A DNA stretch of 24,475 nt, from the IMG/VR virus record IMGVR_UViG_3300007072_000041, positions 1 to 24,475 of that record; one strand, 5' to 3'. Origin of the DNA: a virus. Within the stretch, counting starts at the first letter, position 1; each line of letters begins with the position of its first letter. Under the pieces are notes generated by a model. The model did not search any database. It was not told the DNA's origin and saw only the letters and a program-made list of their open reading frames with translations. This document shows positions 1 to 8,148 of this stretch, in pieces. The position numbers were made by a program, and so were the translations under genes.

Positions 1-126
1 CGCGCCGCAGGCGCGACCGGACGCCCAAACGGAGCCGCGAGGGAGCAGCCCGAAGGGCTGCGACTGAGCGGTCAAAAACACAACATCCCCAACCTTTCCG
101 ACACCCCCCCTCGCGCCGCAGGCGCG
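1..126. repeat. Two identical 15-bp hairpin units plus a third hairpin
   Basis: CGCGCCGCAGGCGCG occurs at 1-15 and again at 112-126. Each copy is a 6-bp inverted repeat (CGCGCC/GGCGCG) around GCA. Between them, at 45-61, GCAGCCC and GGGCTGC form a 7-bp stem around GAA. No T-run follows any of them, so they look more like REP-type chromosomal repeats than simple terminators. The first copy touches the window edge, so it may belong to a longer structure. Confidence 0.5.
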
Positions 127-536
127 GCCAGTCCGCCGCCCTGCCCCCCGGGTTTCCCCTCGGCCTTGGCCGAGGGCTGCATCCCAACCGTGCCCCCTCC
201 CACCCCGCAAACCCTTGCCCCTCAACACCCGCCAAAACACGAAAAAGCGATTTTGCGAAACGAACCGAAACCCGTCCCATCGAAGCCGCGACGGCATCGA
301 TGCCGGCCGGAGCGCCGCTTAGGGCGCGACGGGCGGATTCATGACGAACGCCGCGGGCTGCACGCTGCGACCGACGGCGGCAGCCGCACAAAGCGTGCCG
401 TCACGCGCCCCTGCAAGGGGGCGGTGCCCGCAGGCGACCGGGTTTCGCTCGGTCTGTGATACTCCCTGAGGGTTGGAAATGCCCCCGCGGCTCCGTTTTG
501 TCGCCCCCGCGATGGAGTGCATCGGCGGCCGCGGAT

Positions 537-566
537 TTGCCGCCGCCTGCCTCCGCCGCTTACAAT
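537..566 (+). promoter_or_regulatory. Likely promoter of tRNA-Pro
   Basis: A -35-like TTGCCG (537-542) and a -10-like TACAAT (561-566) are separated by 18 bp. Transcription would start near 573, a few bases before the tRNA at 578. The -10 matches the sigma-70 consensus at five of six positions. Confidence 0.55.
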
Positions 567-577
567 GAAGATTGGCT

Positions 578-655
578 CGGGGCGTGGCTCAGCCTGGTTA
601 GAGCGCCTGGTTCGGGACCAGGAGGTCGGTGGTTCAAATCCACTCGCCCCGACCA
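578..655 (+). tRNA. tRNA-Pro (anticodon CGG)
   Basis: A complete cloverleaf is visible. The acceptor stem is CGGGGCG paired with CGCCCCG, the D arm is GCTC/GAGC, and the anticodon stem CCTGG/CCAGG closes the loop TTCGGGA, giving anticodon CGG, which reads proline CCG. The T arm has loop TTCAAAT. The first base C is typical of tRNA-Pro. The discriminator is A and the 3' CCA is encoded (653-655). A promoter sits directly upstream. No copy of its 3' end is repeated elsewhere in the window, so nothing suggests that it is the attachment site of the neighbouring element. Confidence 0.95.
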
Positions 656-965
656 TTCCCTCCATCCGTCTCACGCAGTCCCCCAACAATCCACGCCGCC
701 GCTCTCTATCGGTGCGCCGCCTCACAGGGGGGTGCCGCCCCGTGCATTCATCCAGAGAGAGCGGCTTTCGAGATCATGAGGCGTAGGTCGATCCCGTCGA
801 AGTCCGGGCTCGAAATCCGCGCCTCGTCTCCGCGATCGGCGGCTTGCGGTTGCATAGGTCCTATGCCAGCAAGTCCGGCTGCCGGGGGCAGCGGGCGGAC
901 AACTGAAACCGCAGAGCCGCGTGCTAGATTAGTGATTGAGCGGTCCTCCCGCTCTGAAGCAGTAC
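656..965. other. Spacer between the two tRNA genes
   Basis: No supported protein gene. A possible promoter for the next tRNA is CTGAAA (903-908), 16 bp, TAGATT (925-930), which would give a leader of about 30 bases before the tRNA. The -35 match is poor, so I hold this loosely. No terminator with a T-run is visible after tRNA-Pro. Confidence 0.4.
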
Positions 966-1039
966 TCCCCGGTCGTCTAATGGTAGGACAGCGGCCTTTG
1001 GAGCCGTGAATCGTGGTTCGAATCCATGCCGGGGAGCCA
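966..1039 (+). tRNA. tRNA-Gln (anticodon TTG)
   Basis: The acceptor stem is TCCCCGG paired with CCGGGGA. The D arm is GTC/GAC, and the anticodon stem GCGGC/GCCGT closes loop CTTTGGA, giving anticodon TTG, which reads glutamine CAA. The T loop is TTCGAAT. The discriminator is G and the CCA end is encoded (1037-1039). Length and folding are normal for an intact gene. Confidence 0.95.
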
Positions 1040-1179
1040 CACCCAAAAACCGTAACTTCCCGCCGCCCCATTTTGCTTGACGCCATCGCCGTTTGCGCCG
1101 GCGCGTTAACCCAAACATGCGCCAGTATTTGCGTTTCGGCGCGGTTCTCCAGTTGGAAACTCCTCCAACCGGGCCACGC

Positions 1180-1200
1180 GCTGAACCATCATGGTTCAGC
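1180..1200. repeat. Perfect 10-bp-arm palindrome
   Basis: GCTGAACCAT (1180-1189) and ATGGTTCAGC (1191-1200) are exact reverse complements around a single C. A weaker hairpin, GTTGGA/TCCAAC, lies just upstream near 1153-1169. No T-run follows, so this may be a protein-binding site or a weak terminator for the tRNA transcript. The rest of 1040-1376 contains no gene I can support; two TTGACAG motifs (near 1243 and 1261) lack a matching -10 box. Confidence 0.5.
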
Positions 1201-1270
1201 CCGTTGGCCTCTTTCAACCCTCCGAACTCTCCGTTTTCTCTGTTGACAGCTCCGCGTTTGTTGACAGGCC

Positions 1271-1310
1271 GGTTGAGAGCGTAGCCCGGTCTGGCGGTTT
1301 TCGAACTGTC
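1271..1310 (+). repeat. Direct repeat copy 1, before the toxin-antitoxin pair
   Basis: GGTTGAGAGCGTAGCCCGG (1271-1289) is identical to 2022-2040. About a dozen bases later both copies also share TTCGAACT. The two conserved blocks with a variable middle resemble the layout of a recombinase or protein-binding site. Confidence 0.65.
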
Positions 1311-1340
1311 GCCCAGAGTCATTGAGACACCGAGTGGTTA

Positions 1341-1359
1341 TACCATTGTGCTACCATTG
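1341..1359. promoter_or_regulatory. Probable antitoxin operator: tandem TACCATTG
   Basis: TACCATTG occurs at 1341-1348 and 1352-1359, an 11-bp period that puts both copies on the same face of the helix. The pair lies 18-36 bases upstream of the antitoxin start. Toxin-antitoxin operons of this kind are normally repressed by their own antitoxin, so this is a natural operator candidate. This is inference from position and repetition. Confidence 0.45.
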
Positions 1360-1376
1360 GACTGACGGAGGCCGCC

Positions 1377-1604
1377 ATGGTGAAGAAGCTGACCAAGCAT
1401 GGGAACAGCCTGGCATTGGTGATTGACCGGCCCATTCTTGACCTGCTGAAGATCGACGTGGAGACACCCCTTGAGATCAGCACGGACGGGCAGCGGCTGA
1501 TCGTGGCGCCGGCCGCTCCCTCCGCGCGCCGCGAGAAGTTCGACGCCGCCCAGCAGTGGGCGCACAAGCGTTACGGCAAAGCCTTCAAGCGGCTGGCGGA
1601 ATAG
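1377..1604 (+). CDS. AbrB/MazE-type antitoxin
   Basis: This 75-residue protein has the swapped-hairpin DNA-binding fold of the AbrB/SpoVT/MazE group at its N-terminus. The family signature is a start of the type KKLTKHGNSLALVID, then a hydrophobic strand and 'LLKID', with a charged C-terminal tail (from about residue 45) that would bind the toxin. The ATG at 1377 follows GGAG at 1367-1370 with six bases between. The Doc-type gene begins 18 bases after its stop, so the two form an operon. Its expected role is to neutralise the toxin and repress the operon through the tandem repeat at 1341-1359. Family membership is clear; the partner choice is inferred from adjacency. Doc is classically paired with Phd, so an AbrB-type partner is a known but less common pairing. 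Confidence 0.85.
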   Translation: MVKKLTKHGNSLALVIDRPILDLLKIDVETPLEISTDGQRLIVAPAAPSARREKFDAAQQWAHKRYGKAFKRLAE

Positions 1605-1622
1605 CGCCCGACCGGTTTCACC

Positions 1623-2027
1623 GTGCTACCTCTATTCCTGTCGCTTGAGGAAGTGCTGGAGATCCACCAGCAACAGATCGACTACTACGGCGGAGCTTCG
1701 GGCGTCCGGGATCTCTCCTTGCTCGAATCCGCGATCGCTCAGCCTCAGGCGACGTTTTCAGCCGAGTTTCTGCACACCTCCATTCCCGCCATGGCCGCCG
1801 CCTACCTGTTTCACATCTGCCGCAACCACCCCTTCGTCGATGGCAACAAGCGCGTGGCGGCGAACGCGGCCATTACCTTCTTGTTGATGAACGAGTGGGA
1901 ACCGGCGTTCAGCGAAGACGCGCTGGTGGACGCGGTGCTCGCCGTGGCGTCCGGCTCGATGACGAAGGAGAGCCTTGTTCAATTCTTCGAGACTCATTGT
2001 GTTCCTCGTGCGGACACCCAAGGTTGA
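1623..2027 (+). CDS. doc: Doc-type Fic toxin
   Basis: The protein has 134 residues, the usual Doc length. The Fic core motif is HPFVDGNKR at residues 69-77, with the Lys-Arg ending typical of Doc rather than the Gly-Arg of AMP-transferring Fic enzymes. The N-terminus 'FLSLEEVLEIH' and the 'GGASGVRDLSLLESAIAQP' stretch (23-41) are also family features. Doc enzymes phosphorylate elongation factor Tu and stop translation; the same activity is expected here by family. The start is GTG at 1623, with no good Shine-Dalgarno, so translation may be coupled to the upstream antitoxin. The gene ends immediately before the second copy of the flanking direct repeat. It appears intact, with the catalytic His and Asp present. 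Confidence 0.9.
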   Translation: MLPLFLSLEEVLEIHQQQIDYYGGASGVRDLSLLESAIAQPQATFSAEFLHTSIPAMAAAYLFHICRNHPFVDGNKRVAANAAITFLLMNEWEPAFSEDALVDAVLAVASGSMTKESLVQFFETHCVPRADTQG

Positions 2028-2061
2028 GAGCGTAGCCCGGCGGGACAATTTCGAACTCCCG
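2022..2061 (+). repeat. Direct repeat copy 2, after the toxin-antitoxin pair
   Basis: Shares 19 identical bases (2022-2040) and then TTCGAACT with copy 1 at 1271. It overlaps the last codons and stop of the toxin gene, so the toxin reading frame ends inside the repeat. A TTGACAG follows near 2074, mirroring the TTGACAG motifs beside copy 1. Confidence 0.65.
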
Positions 2062-2139
2062 TGAGTATCTATTGACAGAGCCAGACAGCGCGCCAGGCCG
2101 CGAAGCGGAAGCCGTTGTGGGCCGGAAGGACCGGCACCC

Positions 2140-2328
2140 ATGGATTTCCGAGATCGCACCACCTGCGATGCTGTCGCCGAGATTGCCCGGCTGCTGGCCA
2201 TCGCCTACCAGCGTTCCCGACACGCCCGGAGGATCGAATCGGCCTCCGAAGACACGCCCGAATCCGTCAACAGAGAACTTGATAAACCGCGCCCGGAGAG
2301 CCTTCATGTGAGTGAGGTTGACGCATGA
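2140..2328 (+). CDS. Small protein of the serine-recombinase cassette, unknown function
   Basis: A 62-residue, charged, probably helical protein with no motif I can name. The ATG at 2140 follows GGAAGGA (2123-2129). Its stop overlaps the start of the DUF2924 gene by four bases (ATGA), which argues that it is real and translationally coupled. Its position as first gene of the recombinase operon suggests a regulatory or accessory role in recombination, but this is only contextual. Confidence 0.6.
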   Translation: MDFRDRTTCDAVAEIARLLAIAYQRSRHARRIESASEDTPESVNRELDKPRPESLHVSEVDA

Positions 2329-2823
2329 AGAAGACGCTCCAGGACCGGATCGCAACCCTCGCCGCGATGAACGTGCCGGCGTTGCGCGAAGAGCATCGCA
2401 AGGTCTTCGGCAAGGAGCCGGCGAGCTCGCACCGGCAGTTCCTGTTCCGCAAGATCGCCTGGCGATTGCAGGCGGACGCGGAAGGCTGGCAGCCTGATGG
2501 GCTTCTTGAGCTGGCGCGCGGCATCGCGCGGAACTCGCCGCTGCGGAACCGCGTGGTCACCAACGCCAGCAAGCGCCACGCCGGCCTTCCGCCCGAGCAG
2601 ACCGCCGTGGCCACGATCGAGCCGGATCGAGATCCGCGGCTGCCCATGCCTGGCGGCTGGATCATGAAGCAGTACAAGGGACGGAGCCACGTCGTCCAGG
2701 TCCTCGACGACGGCCGATTCGCTTACAACGACCGGCGCTACACGTCGCTGAGCGCGATCGCCCAAGAGATCACGGGAACCAAATGGAATGGCCTGCTGTT
2801 CTTTGGCCTGACGGAGAAGGAGA

Positions 2824-2837
<14 letters not shown>
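2325..2837 (+). CDS. DUF2924 family protein
   Basis: The protein has 170 residues with the DUF2924 pattern: an N-terminal helical part resembling 'REEHRKVFGKEPASSHRQFL' (about 21-40), then a small beta-rich C-terminal part with 'RDPRLPMPGG' near 107-116 and 'ITGTKWNGLLFFGL' near 148-161. The C-terminal half, with 'GRFAYNDRRYTSLSAIA', looks like a small DNA- or protein-binding module. DUF2924 genes are commonly found directly upstream of serine recombinases, as here, where the reading frames overlap by 14 bases. The biochemical function is not known; an accessory role to the recombinase is a reasonable inference. Confidence 0.85.
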
Positions 2838-4383
<1,546 letters not shown>

Positions 4384-4391
4384 ATGCGACC

Positions 4392-4844
4392 ATGACACGG
4401 TTCGAGGTGAAGACGACGTTGCCGCATCGGGTGCGGCAGATCAGCCGCCCCGAAAGGCAGCCACCGGCGGGAGTCGAGGCGGCGCCCCGGCCTGGCCGAC
4501 CGATCCGGGCGGCGCAGGTGCTGGCGCTGGCGCTTCAGTTTCAGGAGATGATCGACCGCGGCGAAGTGCGCGATTACGCCGACTTGGCGCGCCTGGGATG
4601 CGTGAGCCGGGAGCGGATCAGCCAGATCATGATGCTCGTCTGGCTCGCGCCGGATATCCAGGAAGCCGTGCTGCGCTTGCCGCCTCACTGCGGGCGCGCG
4701 CCCTTCAGCGAAACGGCGTTGCGGCGAATTGCCAAGATCGTGCACTGGGACAAGCAAAGACAGGAGTGGCAGCGACTTACGGTCTATCCGAAACCGTTGG
4801 CCGATTTCCACAACGATCCACAAGGCGAAACCTGTCAAGCCTGA
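4392..4844 (+). CDS. Helix-turn-helix protein linked to the recombinase
   Basis: The protein has 150 residues. A helix-turn-helix is visible around 58-80, where 'DYADLARLGCVSRERISQIM' has the turn and recognition-helix pattern of a DNA-binding protein. The N-terminal 40 residues are basic and Pro-rich. The gene starts eight bases after the recombinase stop, so it belongs to the same operon. Proteins like this are often found directly downstream of DUF2924-associated recombinases. It could be a directionality factor or a repressor of the recombinase, but nothing in the sequence decides which. The ATG at 4392 has no strong Shine-Dalgarno and may be coupled. Confidence 0.75.
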   Translation: MTRFEVKTTLPHRVRQISRPERQPPAGVEAAPRPGRPIRAAQVLALALQFQEMIDRGEVRDYADLARLGCVSRERISQIMMLVWLAPDIQEAVLRLPPHCGRAPFSETALRRIAKIVHWDKQRQEWQRLTVYPKPLADFHNDPQGETCQA

Positions 4845-4896
4845 GATTTGCAGGCCGATCAAGCCGTTATCCTGTGACTGGATTCGCTAAATCTTC

Positions 4897-4912
4897 GCCA
4901 TGATAAAATGGC
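4897..4912 (+). promoter_or_regulatory. Extended -10 promoter inside an inverted repeat
   Basis: TGATAAAAT (4901-4909) fits the extended -10 pattern TGnTAnAAT, and it is enclosed by GCCAT (4897-4901) and ATGGC (4908-4912). A regulator bound to the inverted repeat would block the promoter. No good -35 box is present, as is usual for extended -10 promoters. AGCGTTTTT follows twice, at 4922-4930 and 4935-4943. The promoter would drive the two unknown genes at 5049 and 6190 with a leader of about 130 bases. The rest of 4845-5048 shows nothing further. Confidence 0.4.
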
Positions 4913-5048
4913 ACAGTCAGCAGCGTTTTTGTAGAGCGTTTTTCAGGCTCCGGCACCGTGGGGCCTCGCCTCGTCTTGCCGTTGTCCCCGGCTGCTGACC
5001 GCCGTACTGATCGCGCGGAGCCCTGATCAACTGTGAGGGATTCGTGTG

Positions 5049-6206
5049 ATGCAGTACAACGCCAAGGCCGTCCTCCGGCTCATCCCCAACGAAACACTGG
5101 CCCGGTTGTTCGCTCCCTACCCTGGCTTCGCGGACTTTGACTGGAATGCCGGCTCCAAAGGAACCGCCGATCGCATTTTCGAGCGCTGGCAAACAATGGG
5201 CGACGGCGACGTCCGCGCCGTGGGGCGCATCCTGCGCCAGGTCCATTGCCTGGCCACGCCGCGCGGCACGCGGGCGCTGATCGAAGCCGGGCGGGATCAG
5301 GGGCTGGACCTGGCCGAAGAACTCGCCGCGCTCGGCAATGCCCACGAACGCGCGCTTGCCTGCTATCTCGATCACCCCAAAGTCTTCAACGCCGCGCGGA
5401 TTCTCGATCACATCGAAGGTCTGAGGCGCACCTCGTGGGAGAAGCGCAACGGCTTCCCAAAGCAGGATCTCGCCTCGCCCGACGCCACCAGGGAGCAGCT
5501 TGGCCCACGCATCGGAGATTACTACCGCGCCCGTGATGGCCGTGGCTCGCCGTGCAAGGTCGAGCACCAGAAGCGCAGCAACGGCAGCCACTGGTTCTTC
5601 GCCTACCCGGCCGATTACGAAGACGAGGTTCTTGGCTACGACGAATCGGGAGAGCTGGGCCGGCGGCCCTGGAGCAAGGCCTTCGAAGTGGTCTTCATCT
5701 ACGACGGCGGGGCGGGGACCATTGATCTCTATGCGCAGGGCGGACGCGCGGTGCGCGACGAGTTGACGGGCATCTTCACGGAGGCCGCATTCGGCCAAGC
5801 CCAGGAATCCGAGCCGTGGAAGCCGGCGCCATACAATCTCGATCTCTTCAAGAACTCCTATGTCAAGTTGCCAACGAAGCCCGAACATCACATCACCTCT
5901 GTCCGCGTGAAGGCGCTCCGCTTCGATGTGCATGGGGCTGATAGCGGAACGATTACGGTCGATATCGGGCGATCCCACAAGCCCGTGTACGAGTTGATCC
6001 GGGCGCACCTGGCCGAGCAGACGGCAACGCTGGCGAACGTGACCATTCGCGAGGTGAGTCTGCAGGCGATCTTCGAGCCGCCCGGCAAGCGCAAGCGCAC
6101 TTTGACTTTCGAGATCACGCCGACGCACTGCAATCTGGACGACTCGGACGAGGCGGATATTCTTCGGGGATATCTCAAGGAGTGGACGATTGAGGCCTCC
6201 GGCTGA
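5049..6206 (+). CDS. Unknown protein A of a two-gene unit
   Basis: I do not recognise a named family for this protein of 385 residues. The N-terminal third is helical (about 1-135, with 'LRLIPNETLARLF' and Ala/Leu-rich helices). The middle third has 'HWFFAYPADYEDEVLGYDESG' (about 178-198) and then alternating strands 'AFEVVFIYDGGAGTIDLYAQGG'. The C-terminal third has regular strand patterns ('ITSVRVKALRF') and ends in a basic, beta-rich tail. No signal peptide, membrane segment or nuclease motif is visible. GAGGGA at 5034-5039 serves either the ATG at 5049 or a GTG at 5046. The next gene overlaps it by 17 bases, so the two are translated together. The pair lies between an integrase cassette and phage replication genes, where accessory or defence genes are often found. 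Whether it defends the host or serves the phage is unknown. Confidence 0.75.
   Translation: MQYNAKAVLRLIPNETLARLFAPYPGFADFDWNAGSKGTADRIFERWQTMGDGDVRAVGRILRQVHCLATPRGTRALIEAGRDQGLDLAEELAALGNAHERALACYLDHPKVFNAARILDHIEGLRRTSWEKRNGFPKQDLASPDATREQLGPRIGDYYRARDGRGSPCKVEHQKRSNGSHWFFAYPADYEDEVLGYDESGELGRRPWSKAFEVVFIYDGGAGTIDLYAQGGRAVRDELTGIFTEAAFGQAQESEPWKPAPYNLDLFKNSYVKLPTKPEHHITSVRVKALRFDVHGADSGTITVDIGRSHKPVYELIRAHLAEQTATLANVTIREVSLQAIFEPPGKRKRTLTFEITPTHCNLDDSDEADILRGYLKEWTIEASG
6177..6182 (+). promoter_or_regulatory. Shine-Dalgarno deciding a TTG start
   Basis: AAGGAG lies seven bases before TTG at 6190 inside the end of the preceding gene. No ATG or GTG in that frame is as well placed, so this site is what supports the TTG start and the 17-base overlap. 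Confidence 0.6.
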
Positions 6207-7656
6207 ACTCTGGCGTGCGGTCGTGCGCCGGTGCGCCTCAGGAGAGCGGGTGTTCTGCTTCGACGAAGTGCGAGAGTGGCCGCGGGAGCGCTTCGAGCAA
6301 CTGGTGGAGATGGGCATCCTGCGGGAAGGGCCGCTCGCCGCCTCCGTGGTGTGTGATGCCTGCGGGGGGATGCACCGTGAAGACGTGCTGTGGGAGCCAA
6401 GCGTGCGAGACCTTCTGGGCAAGCGAGCCTACATCCGCTGCCCGGACGAGGGTCCGGTGCATGTCCCGGAAATCCGTCTGCGGCAGTGGGTCGTCGATGG
6501 CGGCGTGATTGCCAAGGGACTCGCTGCGGCGATGGCCCTTTCGGGAACGATTGAAGAGGTCTTGTCCGGGAAGGTGTGGAAACTCGGGCGGCGGCGCCTG
6601 GCAGGCCGGTTCCGCGACGTGTTCCTGTCGATGAACGTGGCCGGCGAGTACGCGAGGATCACGGACGCCGCCACGCGACATCTGGCCGCCAAGGACGGAA
6701 TTCTGCTCGCCGGACAGCCCTCCCTTCATGACGGCAGTCTGGACCGGTTCACCGTCCTCGACTTGGCTGAAGTCGTGGAACTCGGCGAGGACGGACTCAC
6801 GGTGGATCTCGACTACATCGAAGACGCCCTCCCCAGGGACCGGGCCATCAAAGAGGATAAGATCCGCAGCTTGCCCATCCCGGAAGGGACTGCTTGGCCG
6901 GAGATAACGCTGGAGCCCGGCGAGTCGTCGCTGCGGGTTCTCGCGCGAGGCCAGTCATGGGAGATCGATCCGGAAGAGGCAGGCTTCGCCGATTCCCGGC
7001 GGAAAACGGGAGAAAGTGACAGACCATATCAGATCCTGCACCTCTTCGCCCTACGCAGGGGCCGCCTGACTATGGAAGAGGTCAAGGGCTGGGATCCCAT
7101 GACCAGAGAGGACCGTTTTCGCAAGCAGATCAGCAATCTCAGAAAGAGGCTCGGGAGCCTGCTCGCCGCCGAAGGCGAGTCGATTCGCTGGGATGCGGAC
7201 GAAGAAGCCTACACGTGCTGTTTCAAGATCCGGCGCGCGGGGGACACGGACCTCCCGCTGCCTTCCGACGGTTCGTGGATGAGCTACCAGATCATCGAGC
7301 GCCGCGATGGCCGCATTGCTGTGGGCGTCAAAGCGAATCTGATTCGACGCTCCCGGGATGTCCGTACGGGCGAGACCGGCACGGCCGAACATCACGAAAC
7401 ACTCTGGCAGGAGCATTCGCTGGTGGATCTGGGGCTCGCTCGGGACGTAGACCGGCTGTTACCAGAAGGCCAAACCCTGGTTGAACTGCTGCGTTCGGGC
7501 GGGCGGCTCGTGCGGGCCGGTGACGACATGGCCATCCTGAAACTCAACCGGTGGCTCCGTGAGCAGACCGGCCTGGACGGCAATCCTCTCCAGTTCAGCG
7601 AAGCGACCGGGGCCTGGATCGCCGCTTTCGACTGCTCCTCGGAGCGCCGCCGGTAG
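6190..7656 (+). CDS. Unknown protein B: zinc-knuckle plus winged-helix protein
   Basis: The protein has 488 residues from the TTG start. Near residue 56 it has 'VCDACGGMH', followed by a single Cys in 'IRCPDEG' (about 81-87), a C-C-H-C set that could bind zinc. The preceding 50 residues look like a small winged helix ('FDEVREWPRERFEQLVEMGIL'). Around residues 275-350, 'LHLFALRRGRLTMEEV' and 'FRKQISNLRKRLGSLLAAEGESIRW' followed by 'EAYTCCF' resemble the C-terminal DNA-binding domain of OmpR/SARP-type regulators. The C-terminal 130 residues match nothing I know. No enzymatic motif is visible, so a DNA-binding or sensor-regulator role with protein A is the best inference. Its stop precedes the twin palindromes by 12 bases, and these could be its own or its neighbour's operator. 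Confidence 0.75.
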   Translation: MRPPAELWRAVVRRCASGERVFCFDEVREWPRERFEQLVEMGILREGPLAASVVCDACGGMHREDVLWEPSVRDLLGKRAYIRCPDEGPVHVPEIRLRQWVVDGGVIAKGLAAAMALSGTIEEVLSGKVWKLGRRRLAGRFRDVFLSMNVAGEYARITDAATRHLAAKDGILLAGQPSLHDGSLDRFTVLDLAEVVELGEDGLTVDLDYIEDALPRDRAIKEDKIRSLPIPEGTAWPEITLEPGESSLRVLARGQSWEIDPEEAGFADSRRKTGESDRPYQILHLFALRRGRLTMEEVKGWDPMTREDRFRKQISNLRKRLGSLLAAEGESIRWDADEEAYTCCFKIRRAGDTDLPLPSDGSWMSYQIIERRDGRIAVGVKANLIRRSRDVRTGETGTAEHHETLWQEHSLVDLGLARDVDRLLPEGQTLVELLRSGGRLVRAGDDMAILKLNRWLREQTGLDGNPLQFSEATGAWIAAFDCSSERRR

Positions 7657-7668
7657 CCGAGCGGGTCG

Positions 7669-7686
7669 CCGTGGAATTTTCCACGG
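7669..7686. repeat. 18-bp inverted repeat, copy 1
   Basis: CCGTGGAATTTTCCACGG has 8-bp arms (CCGTGGAA/TTCCACGG) around TT. It starts 12 bases after the stop of the preceding gene and is identical to the copy at 7776-7793. It could act as an operator or as a hairpin; no T-run follows beyond the central T's. Confidence 0.75.
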
Positions 7687-7775
7687 CTCCGTTCGCGCCC
7701 GCCGAAAAATCTTCGCAACTCAATTTCCCCTGTTTCCAACGACATAGCATTTCGGGCCGGCGGGAAACCGCCTTC

Positions 7776-7793
7776 CCGTGGAATTTTCCACGG
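7776..7793. repeat. 18-bp inverted repeat, copy 2
   Basis: Exact copy of 7669-7686, with starts 107 bp apart, about ten helical turns, which would place both on one face of the DNA. It ends 19 bases before the first gene of the replication polycistron. The pair brackets the only A/T-richer stretch in this gap, where a promoter would lie, and so suggests repression by looping. Confidence 0.75.
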
Positions 7794-7812
7794 ATCGGGG
7801 CAGAGGCAATCG

Positions 7813-8145
7813 ATGAGCACCTTACCCTCTGCCACCAACCCAACGGTCCCGCCGGCGGCCGCTGCTGCTAACGCCGGTCCTCCGGCCAACGTGGAATCCC
7901 TCGTGCGCGAGGCGCTGGCCGACGTGGCGCTTGTCATCGGCAGCGCCGCCGCCCTGCACCAGCTTGATGACGATCTGGTGTGGACGGTGATGAAGCGGCT
8001 GGACCGCATCCGTGTCCGGCTGCTCCGCGAACTGAAAGGTCTCGCCCCGCGCGAGGAGTATGAACCGGGCGGAGCGCGCCCGCCGCGCATTCACGCCGCC
8101 GTGGACGAATTCCTCGTGCGCAACCGCGCCGGGATGGGGGAGTAG
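7813..8145 (+). CDS. Small hypothetical protein, first gene of the replication polycistron
   Basis: A 110-residue protein of unknown function. The first 25 residues are Pro/Ala-rich and probably disordered. Residues 28-75 look like two amphipathic helices ('VESLVREALADVALVIGSA' and 'VWTVMKRLDRIRVRLLREL'). AGAGG upstream (near 7801-7805) gives a reasonable ribosome site. It begins just after the second inverted repeat and is followed after three bases by the next gene. Nothing in it points to an enzyme; a small helical adaptor or regulatory protein is possible. Confidence 0.65.
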   Translation: MSTLPSATNPTVPPAAAAANAGPPANVESLVREALADVALVIGSAAALHQLDDDLVWTVMKRLDRIRVRLLRELKGLAPREEYEPGGARPPRIHAAVDEFLVRNRAGMGE

Positions 8146-8148
8146 GCC

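Larger units (their letters stand above)
1..577. other. Gene-free GC-rich chromosomal stretch before tRNA-Pro
   Basis: I see no credible protein gene here. The open frames present are short, mutually overlapping on both strands and rich in Arg and Pro, as expected from chance frames in GC-rich non-coding DNA. The visible structure is a set of short hairpins (1-15, 45-61 and 112-126) and, at the right end, a promoter for the tRNA. The remaining bases hold nothing I can name. Confidence 0.6.

Noticed and set aside
578-1039. tRNA genes as the attachment site of the element
   Set aside because: No duplicated tRNA 3' fragment is visible in the window, and the integrase is a serine type, which less often uses tRNA genes. 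The other end of the element is out of view.
166-1086. Several short open frames around the two tRNA genes
   Set aside because: They overlap each other and the tRNA genes on both strands, and show no ribosome sites or protein-like patterns.
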